A stretch of 12,871 nucleotides of DNA from an uncultured Muribaculaceae bacterium. GTDB taxonomy: Bacteria; Bacteroidota; Bacteroidia; Bacteroidales; Muribaculaceae. The stretch lies in contig CAJUBM010000082.1 in the NCBI GenBank assembly GCA_910584735.1, positions 1 to 12,871 on the forward strand. The letters run 5' to 3'. Below are positions 1-5,412 of this stretch, piece after piece. The position numbers were made by a program, and so were the translations under genes. Within the stretch, counting starts at the first letter, position 1. Each line of letters begins with the position of its first letter. Below the pieces are notes generated by a model. That model was not told the DNA's origin. It searched no databases and worked only from the letters and a program-made list of their open reading frames with translations.

Positions 1-78
1 CACTATAAAGTTACCATTGCCAAAAGTGTTATATAACAGAAGCGGTGTGTCAAAAAAGATGAATTTTGACACACCGCC
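1..78 (+). repeat. Intergenic hairpin repeat, copy 1 (cut by window edge)
   Basis: This is one of three copies of an element of about 82 bases; the others are at 11732-11814 and, inverted, at 12757-12836. It has a conserved flank (CACTATAAAGTTACCATTGC, then a TTATATAACAGAAG stretch) followed by a hairpin with GCGGTGTGTCAAAA arms. The other copies start with GGCGCCAC, so about five bases of this copy lie outside the window. It sits 28 bases beyond the stop codon of the minus-strand zinc-ribbon gene, with the hairpin end facing that gene. No open reading frame or transposase is associated with it. The repeat is seen directly in the sequence; calling it a REP- or MITE-like family is inference. 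Confidence 0.85.
42..77 (-). terminator. Hairpin, probable terminator of the aspS-nif3-zinc ribbon operon
   Basis: A perfect 14-bp stem (arms 42-55 and 64-77) encloses an 8-base loop. It lies about 30 bases past the stop codon of the zinc-ribbon gene. Read on the minus strand, the transcript after the stem is TTCTGTTATATAAC, which has only a weak U-run. It may therefore act as a 3'-end-stabilising hairpin or imperfect intrinsic terminator rather than a textbook one. Confidence 0.6.
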
Positions 79-105
79 CTGACTTATTATCTTGATCAGC
101 GCGAT

Positions 106-879
106 TTATTTCGAAGCCACATCCTCAACACCGGCGATATCCGGGTCTATAAGGATGCGTCCGCAATATTCGCATACGATGATTTTCTTACGCATCTTTA
201 TTTCAAGCTGCTTCTGGGGCGGGATGCGGTTGAAGCAACCACCGCAGGCATTACGCTGAATATATACCACCCCGAGGCCGTTGCGGGCGTTCTTGCGGAT
301 ACGCTTGAAGGCGTTTAGGGTATAGGAGTCAATCTGCGGCTCAAGGTCTTTGGCCTGCTGGCGCAGACGTTCTTCGTCCTGGCGGGTCTCGCTGACGATT
401 TCCTCAAGTTCGGCACGTTTCTCGGCAAGCACATGCTCGTGGTCGGTGACCTTCTCGCGGGTAGCCTCTATATCGTTCTGCTTCTGCTCTATCTGGCGGG
501 TGTATTCGCCGAGATGTTTTTCAGAAAGCTCGATTTCAAGAGTCTGGAATTCAACCTCTTTGGAAAGGAGGTCGAACTCACGGTTGTTGCGCACGTTTTC
601 AAGCTGTTCCTTGTAACGGGCAATCTTGTTCTGCGAGTCGTTAATCTTCTCCTTCTCCTGGGCCAGTTTGTTGCGTAACTCCGCAATCTCCTGCTCGTAG
701 TTGGATATACGCGTATGGAGACCGGCAAGCGAGTCTTCGAGGTCTTTCACCTCCAGAGGAAGTTCGCCGCGTATAGTCTTTATACGGTCAATCTCGGACA
801 GGACTGTCTGAAGCTGGTAAAGCGATTTCAGGCGGCTCTCCACCGAGAGGCCTTCGTTTTTATTCTTGTCTGTAGCCAT
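106..879 (-). CDS. Coiled-coil protein with C-terminal C4 zinc ribbon (DUF164/zf-RING_7 family)
   Basis: This 257-residue protein is mostly a long helical hairpin. Residues about 15-190 are heptad-rich and full of Glu, Lys and Gln. A compact C-terminal zinc ribbon follows, with Cys212-x2-Cys215 (ACGGC) and Cys236-x2-Cys239 (CEYCG). It has no signal peptide, so it should be cytoplasmic. The family includes Helicobacter HP0958, which is linked to flagellar regulation and RNA binding; the role in Bacteroidetes is not established, and a nucleic-acid or protein chaperone role is only a guess. It is the last gene of the operon, 17 bases after the nif3-like gene. I chose the ATG at 879 (MATDK). The in-frame ATG at 927 would add a non-family-like 16 residues and overlap the upstream gene by 31 bases, although a possible promoter box at 944-951 keeps it conceivable. 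Confidence 0.9.
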   Translation of the reverse strand: MATDKNKNEGLSVESRLKSLYQLQTVLSEIDRIKTIRGELPLEVKDLEDSLAGLHTRISNYEQEIAELRNKLAQEKEKINDSQNKIARYKEQLENVRNNREFDLLSKEVEFQTLEIELSEKHLGEYTRQIEQKQNDIEATREKVTDHEHVLAEKRAELEEIVSETRQDEERLRQQAKDLEPQIDSYTLNAFKRIRKNARNGLGVVYIQRNACGGCFNRIPPQKQLEIKMRKKIIVCEYCGRILIDPDIAGVEDVASK

Positions 880-896
880 TCGTCTTACAGGTGTTA

Positions 897-1676
897 TCAA
901 TAATATCTGACGGGATTTCTCTCCCATGCTGATTTATAGACTGCAAAGTTAGGAAATTTTTCCTTAATAGCGCGATAAAATATTTCTTTTGTGCATTGCT
1001 CTGTCTCAAAATGCCCGGCATCCACCAGCATAGTGGCGCGCGAACCCACGTCAAGGAACGTATTGAATTTGCAGTCGGCCGTAACGAGCATGGAGGCTCC
1101 TTTCTCATAGGACAACGGCAGCAAGTCGGCTCCCGCTCCCCCGCAGAGGGCGATACACCGTACTGTGTGGCTCTCAGTCGGAGGGGCGGAACACCTTAAC
1201 ATCGGTACGTCAAACACCTCCTTCACCCGATCGAGGACCTCCCTCCACGGCAACGGGCAGTCAAAGCAGCCGATCACGCCGAGGCCGCTATCCGTGTCAA
1301 GCACCCTCATGTCGCCAAGACCGAGCATACGTCCCATCTCGAACGACACCCCTGCAGGGGCACAGTCACACGAAGTATGGGCGCTGTATATGGAGACACC
1401 CTTTTCAAAGGCACGGGCTACACAGCGGTCAACACGGTCGTCACCAACGATGATACTCCGCGTGGCACGGAAAAGCAACGGATGATGCGATATAACCAGG
1501 TTACAGCCACGCTCCACAGCCTCGTCAATCACCTGCTCGGTAACATCCACACATAACAGCGCACCACTGCAGGGAGCCGATGGCGCCCCTACCTGCCAGC
1601 CGGAATTATCCCACGCCTCCTGGGCATCAAGAGGACATGCACCCTCTACGGCCTCGACAATATCGCGGGCTGTCAT
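897..1676 (-). CDS. Nif3-like dinuclear metal centre protein
   Basis: This 259-residue Nif3/YbgI-family (DUF34/NIF3) protein is of the short type, without the PII/CutA-like insert found in longer homologs. Family signatures are present: SHHPLLF at about 63-69 (metal ligands His64 and His65), AHTSCD at 99-104 (the usual form is AHTNLD; Asp104 is the expected ligand), a CGGAG glycine motif at 178-182, and DAGHFETE at 219-226 (His222 and Glu226 as ligands). The TGDxKYH-like motif reads TADCKFN at 199-205, so Asn replaces the usual His. These proteins bind two metal ions and form hexameric rings. Their reaction is uncertain; a GTP cyclohydrolase I type 2 label is often used without proof. The start codon overlaps the aspS stop in ATGA (1673-1676), suggesting translational coupling. 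Cytoplasmic. Confidence 0.92.
   Translation of the reverse strand: MTARDIVEAVEGACPLDAQEAWDNSGWQVGAPSAPCSGALLCVDVTEQVIDEAVERGCNLVISHHPLLFRATRSIIVGDDRVDRCVARAFEKGVSIYSAHTSCDCAPAGVSFEMGRMLGLGDMRVLDTDSGLGVIGCFDCPLPWREVLDRVKEVFDVPMLRCSAPPTESHTVRCIALCGGAGADLLPLSYEKGASMLVTADCKFNTFLDVGSRATMLVDAGHFETEQCTKEIFYRAIKEKFPNFAVYKSAWERNPVRYY
944..951 (-). promoter_or_regulatory. Possible internal -7 box before the zinc-ribbon gene
   Basis: On the minus strand this reads TAACTTTG, matching the Bacteroidetes TAnnTTTG -7 consensus and identical to the box upstream of aspS. It lies inside the end of the nif3-like gene, about 65 bases before the chosen zinc-ribbon start. No good -33 TTTG is visible at the expected distance. 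A chance match within coding sequence is quite possible. Confidence 0.25.
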
Positions 1677-3433
1677 TTCTCCTTAAGGTCAAGAGCAAGC
1701 TGCAATTCGTCAAGCTGTTTGGCGTCCAAAGCCGCCGGGGCGTCCAACATCACATCGCGGCCCGAATTGTTTTTCGGGAAGGCGATACAGTCGCGTATGG
1801 AGTCAAGCCCGGCAAAAAGGCTCACCCAGCGGTCAAGACCATAGGCAAGGCCACCGTGAGGAGGTGCGCCGTATTTGAAAGCGTTCATAAGGAAACCGAA
1901 CTGCTCCTGGGCTTTCTCGGGGGTGAAGCCGAGAATCTCGAACATCTTGGCCTGCAATGCCGCATCGTGGATACGGATAGAGCCGCCCCCTACCTCAACG
2001 CCGTTCACAACCATGTCGTAGGCATCGGCGCGCACATCCTCGGGACGGGTGTCAAGCAACGCTATATCCTCATCCTTGGGGTGGGTGAACGGATGGTGCA
2101 TGGCCATAAGACGCTGCTCCTCATCGCTCCATTCAAACATCGGAAAATCTACTACCCAGAGACATGCGAACTTATTCTTGTCGCGAAGTCCCAGACGGTT
2201 ACCCATCTCAAGGCGAAGCTCGCAAAGCTGCTTACGTGTCTTCATGGCGTCCTCGCCGGAGAGAATCAGGATGAGGTCGCCCGGTTCCGCGCCGAAAGCC
2301 TCCTTCATCCGTTGAAGCACATCCTGGGTATAGAACTTGTCAACCGATGACTTCACCGTGCCATCCGGCTCTACACGGGCATATACCATACCTTTCGCGC
2401 CAATCTGGGGACGCTTCACGAAATCGGTCAGTTGGTCAAGCTGCTTACGGGTATAAGAAGCTGCGCCCTTCGCACATATGCCGCCGATATAGGCCGCGTT
2501 GTCGAACACGCCGAAACCATGCCCCTTCATTATATCCATCAGTTCCACGAACTTCATGTCGAAGCGGAGATCCGGCTTGTCGGAGCCATAGAACTTCATG
2601 GCCTCCGCCCAGGGCATACGGCGGAACGGCTCGGTGAGTTCCACTCCGCGAAGCTCCTTGAACAGGTGCTTGGCCATCCCTTCGAAAAGGTTTATGACAT
2701 CATCCTGCTCCACATAGCTCATCTCACAGTCAATCTGCGTGAACTCCGGTTGCCGGTCGGCGCGTAAATCCTCGTCGCGGAAACATTTCACAATCTGGAA
2801 GTAACGATCCATGCCGGAAACCATCAGAAGCTGCTTGAGGGTCTGGGGCGACTGAGGCAGCGCATAGAACTGCCCCGGATTCATACGCGAAGGCACCACG
2901 AAGTCGCGGGCACCCTCCGGTGTGGAACCTACGAGCATAGGGGTCTCTATCTCGAGGAAACCCTTTGAATCAAGATAGCGGCGCACCTCCATCGTCATGC
3001 GGTGGCGCAGTTCGATATTACGGCGCACCGGGGCACGGCGCAGGTCAAGGTAGCGATACTTCATGCGCAGGTCATCGCCGCCGTCCGTATCATCCTCTAT
3101 TGTGAAAGGGGGAACTTCCGAGGGATTCAGCACCTTCAGCGACGAGGCTATAATCTCTATATCGCCGGTAGGCATGTGGGGGTTTTTAGAGGAGCGTTCG
3201 GCCACACGCCCGGAAATCTGTGCCACATACTCACGCCCCAGATGATTGGCCTCCTCACAGAGAGCGGCATTGTCGGCATTGTTGAATACTATCTGGGTTA
3301 TGCCGTAACGGTCACGAAGGTCAACGAAGGTCATACCCCCCATTTTGCGCGAGCGCTGCACCCATCCGGCAAGGGTCACATCCTTGCCGGCATCGGCGAG
3401 ACGCAACTCGCCGCATGTGTTCGTCCTGTACAT
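1673..3433 (-). CDS. aspS: Aspartyl-tRNA synthetase
   Basis: This 586-residue bacterial-type class II synthetase charges tRNA-Asp with aspartate in the cytoplasm. The N-terminal anticodon-binding OB-fold spans about 1-105 (CGELRLADAGKDVTLAGWVQ). The catalytic core has motif 1 around GFLEIETPML (158-167), the QSPQ loop (194-197), motif 2 FRDEDLRADRQPEFTQID (218-235) and motif 3 GLAYGLDRWVSLFAG (528-542). The bacterial GAD insertion domain falls at about 285-420. The length is normal for the bacterial family. It heads the minus-strand operon and overlaps the nif3-like gene by 4 bases. The position that helps separate discriminating from non-discriminating bacterial enzymes (Leu or His near residue 31) is Met here, so tRNA-Asn discrimination cannot be judged from it. 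Confidence 0.98.
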   Translation of the reverse strand: MYRTNTCGELRLADAGKDVTLAGWVQRSRKMGGMTFVDLRDRYGITQIVFNNADNAALCEEANHLGREYVAQISGRVAERSSKNPHMPTGDIEIIASSLKVLNPSEVPPFTIEDDTDGGDDLRMKYRYLDLRRAPVRRNIELRHRMTMEVRRYLDSKGFLEIETPMLVGSTPEGARDFVVPSRMNPGQFYALPQSPQTLKQLLMVSGMDRYFQIVKCFRDEDLRADRQPEFTQIDCEMSYVEQDDVINLFEGMAKHLFKELRGVELTEPFRRMPWAEAMKFYGSDKPDLRFDMKFVELMDIMKGHGFGVFDNAAYIGGICAKGAASYTRKQLDQLTDFVKRPQIGAKGMVYARVEPDGTVKSSVDKFYTQDVLQRMKEAFGAEPGDLILILSGEDAMKTRKQLCELRLEMGNRLGLRDKNKFACLWVVDFPMFEWSDEEQRLMAMHHPFTHPKDEDIALLDTRPEDVRADAYDMVVNGVEVGGGSIRIHDAALQAKMFEILGFTPEKAQEQFGFLMNAFKYGAPPHGGLAYGLDRWVSLFAGLDSIRDCIAFPKNNSGRDVMLDAPAALDAKQLDELQLALDLKEK

Positions 3434-3469
3434 ATAGTTATATACGGTATTTTATTTTATTACTGGGTG

Positions 3470-3477
3470 CAAAGTTA
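3470..3477 (-). promoter_or_regulatory. Probable aspS promoter -7 box
   Basis: The minus strand reads TAACTTTG, a full match to the Bacteroidetes TAnnTTTG box, 36 bases before the aspS ATG. This would give a leader of about 30 bases. A clear -33 TTTG at the usual spacing was not seen. It lies back to back with the regulator promoter in a 103-base divergent region. Confidence 0.6.
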
Positions 3478-3499
3478 CAAATATTTGGCCGCAAAACGA

Positions 3500-3530
3500 T
3501 TGCCTGAACCAACAATTATCCGTACATTTG
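3500..3530 (+). promoter_or_regulatory. Probable promoter of the regulator gene
   Basis: TACATTTG (3523-3530) fits the Bacteroidetes -7 consensus, and TTG at 3500-3502 lies 20 bases upstream as a -33 element. The -7 box ends only 6 bases before the ATG at 3537, so transcription would start at or within a few bases of the start codon, giving an almost leaderless mRNA. Transcription start is inferred from the usual distance to the -7 box. Confidence 0.6.
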
Positions 3531-3536
3531 CGGCAA

Positions 3537-5183
3537 ATGGCCAAAATTGCAATACATCTAATACCTTTAGCAATATTAATAGGGTTGTTATCCTGTGGTC
3601 GCACTTCCGGAAGTGCGACCACAGGCGATGCATCGCCTGTGTCATACGAAGAAGCCATAGCACGTCTTGACTATGTAATCGCCGAACGTCCGGCTATAGC
3701 ACGACAAAAACGTGCCAGAATCGACACCCTCCAAAACCGCGTAGCCCATGCAGCCTCCCCATTGCAGAGGTTCGACGCCTTAGAGGCTCTCTTCAACGAA
3801 TACCGTTCCTATTCGATGGACACGATGCTGATGCTTGCAAGGCGCTGCGTCAGAGAAGCCCGTGACGCAGGGGCTGACTCTTTGATGTGGAGCGCCACCA
3901 TAATGGAAGCCGAAGGGCTGAAAGGGATGGGCGACTACTCAGGCGCATTAGAAGTCCTGGGGCGAATCCCTCCCCGTTGGCGCAAGACCTTCCGCCCCCG
4001 CATCCTCAACAGATACGGCTCAATATATTACTCTCTGGCCGATTATGCCTCATCGCCAGAAGAGGCTGCCGCGAACCGAGCCATACTTGAGAGTTACCGC
4101 GACACCCTGATAGCCGAATCCACACCGCGCTCATCATCTTACTGGCTCAATAGTGCCGAGAAACACCGCAGCAACGGCGAACCGGCAGCCGGACTTGCCG
4201 ATATAGACTCTATCGAACGCTTTGTCCCCGGCACAACCGACCCCGGCATACTGGCCTATCTCCGCGCCCGGTGTCTCGAAGACCTCGGACGCATCGAGGA
4301 AGCCAAACTCAACTACGCCGTTGCAGCGGAATATGACCTCAGGCAGTCTGTAAGGAAATACGAAGCCCTCCAGGAACTGGCCCGCATACTGTCGGCCGAA
4401 GGAGACGACCGACATGCGTACACTTATATAATGTGTGCCATAAACGACATCCACCAAAGCAACGCCCGCAGCCGCATACAACGAATTTCCGGCTACCTCC
4501 CAATCGTCACGTCCGCCTATACCGAGGCCCAACAAAAGTCCTCTCAGAACAAGACTGCAATGCTGTTACTCGTGTCGGCATTGTCGGCGGCCCTGATTGC
4601 CGCGTTGATATACATCTATCGTAAGAACACGCGCCTCAGCCACGAACGCCAAACTCTTCATGAGAAAAATGTAGAACTCGAACAACTGAGAAACCGCCTG
4701 AGCCTTGCCAACCAATCGCTGGAAGAATCGGCCAAGATAAAAGAACAATACCTCGGCTATCTTTTCAACCTTTGTTCTGACTATATCGGCTCTATCGACC
4801 GCTATCGCCTCCAACTTTCGCAACGTCTCAAAGCCGGCAAGGTAAAGGATATCGACGCTCTGTTGGCCAGCCCCCTTGGGACTGAGCACCTGCAATCGTT
4901 CTTCAAAAAATTCGATTCCATATTCCTCGACATCTTCCCGGACTTTATAGACAAAATCAACGGGCTTTTGGAGGATGGCTACGAACTACGTCCACGCCCC
5001 GGGGAACTCCTCTCGCCGGAATTGCGCATATATGCCCTCGTACGCCTCGGCATAAACGACTCGACACAGATCGCGGCCTTCCTTCACTATTCCCCGCAGA
5101 CAGTCTACAACTATCGTTTCCGTGTACGGTCACATTCACGAATCCCACGCGAAGATTTCCCCAAAGCAGTGCGCTCTCTTTGA
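3537..5183 (+). CDS. SusR-like membrane-anchored transcriptional regulator (DUF6377-type)
   Basis: This 548-residue protein has a hydrophobic N-terminus ending in a lipobox (LLSC, Cys20). Residues about 40-330 form a helical, TPR-like region probably in the periplasm. A single membrane helix (about 341-361, AMLLLVSALSAALIAALIYI) is followed by a coiled coil (about 365-405). The C-terminal region contains a LuxR/SusR-like helix-turn-helix (about 500-535, with LVRLGINDSTQIAAFL and TVYNYRFRVR). This matches the regulator class beside many SusC/SusD loci, in which ligand binding outside the inner membrane controls a cytoplasmic DNA-binding domain. It lies upstream of and co-directional with susC/susD, so it probably activates them. 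The ATG at 3537 is chosen over an in-frame TTG at 3528, which lies inside the promoter box. Codons 19-35 are built from two overlapping perfect palindromes. The DUF6377 label is from memory of the family, not a search. Confidence 0.85.
   Translation: MAKIAIHLIPLAILIGLLSCGRTSGSATTGDASPVSYEEAIARLDYVIAERPAIARQKRARIDTLQNRVAHAASPLQRFDALEALFNEYRSYSMDTMLMLARRCVREARDAGADSLMWSATIMEAEGLKGMGDYSGALEVLGRIPPRWRKTFRPRILNRYGSIYYSLADYASSPEEAAANRAILESYRDTLIAESTPRSSSYWLNSAEKHRSNGEPAAGLADIDSIERFVPGTTDPGILAYLRARCLEDLGRIEEAKLNYAVAAEYDLRQSVRKYEALQELARILSAEGDDRHAYTYIMCAINDIHQSNARSRIQRISGYLPIVTSAYTEAQQKSSQNKTAMLLLVSALSAALIAALIYIYRKNTRLSHERQTLHEKNVELEQLRNRLSLANQSLEESAKIKEQYLGYLFNLCSDYIGSIDRYRLQLSQRLKAGKVKDIDALLASPLGTEHLQSFFKKFDSIFLDIFPDFIDKINGLLEDGYELRPRPGELLSPELRIYALVRLGINDSTQIAAFLHYSPQTVYNYRFRVRSHSRIPREDFPKAVRSL
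3592..3641 (+). repeat. Two overlapping perfect palindromes within the regulator coding sequence
   Basis: Arms CCTGTGGTCGCACTTCC (3592-3608) and its exact complement (3609-3625) form a 34-bp palindrome with no spacer. A second one, CACAGGCGATG (3620-3630) with CATCGCCTGTG (3631-3641), spans 22 bp. They share CACAGG at 3620-3625, so the RNA could form one hairpin or the other but not both fully. The reading frame stays open and encodes the lipobox Cys and the following Gly/Ser/Thr/Ala-rich linker. Function unknown; operator, mRNA switch or inserted palindromic element are all possible. Confidence 0.9.
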
Positions 5184-5412
5184 TACGTACGTTACAAAAC
5201 CTGCACTTTATCCCTTTTATAACCACTTACTTTTTAGACCACACAAACAAATCATACAAAACTAATATTCAATATATTACATTTTTTGATAGATTACTTT
5301 GGTGCTTACACTGCAATATCGGGCTGTAAAATCCATATTATATTTGCAGCCGGATTCGCCATTGAGGCATAAACCAATCTTGGAAAAATTCAACCTTAAT
5401 TTTAATAACCGA
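5184..5412 (+). other. Intergenic region between regulator and susC
   Basis: This 229-base AT-rich gap has an ACGTACGT palindrome at 5185-5192 just after the regulator stop, but no convincing intrinsic terminator. Its second half carries the susC promoter candidate. An operator for the regulator would be expected here, but no clear long inverted repeat is visible. Confidence 0.6.
5339..5346 (+). promoter_or_regulatory. Probable susC/susD promoter -7 box
   Basis: TATATTTG is a full match to TAnnTTTG, 66 bases before the susC ATG, which implies a leader of about 60 bases. A TTTG occurs at 5298-5301, but the spacing (37 bases) is too long for a standard -33 element. A weak -33 would fit a promoter that needs an activator, such as the upstream regulator. 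Confidence 0.5.

Noticed and set aside
880..927. Zinc-ribbon gene starting at the ATG at 927 (MGEKSRQ)
   Set aside because: It would overlap the nif3-like gene by 31 bases and add residues unlike the family; the ATG at 879 is preferred.
1580..2350. 256-codon open frame on the plus strand opposite aspS
   Set aside because: It is antisense to the well-supported aspS and nif3-like genes, has no recognisable domain, and reads like the complement of coding sequence.
3452..3658. Minus-strand frame encoding TGDASPV, the same peptide as the regulator linker
   Set aside because: The shared peptide on both strands is a direct result of the palindromes, not a second gene.
3002..3670. 222-codon plus-strand frame opposite the aspS start and running into the regulator
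   Set aside because: It is antisense to aspS, crosses the divergent promoter region and overlaps the regulator in another frame.
5299..5412. Upstream TTG extension of susC by 38 residues
   Set aside because: It would cover the -7 box and bury the signal peptide; the ATG at 5413 gives a normal SusC N-terminus.
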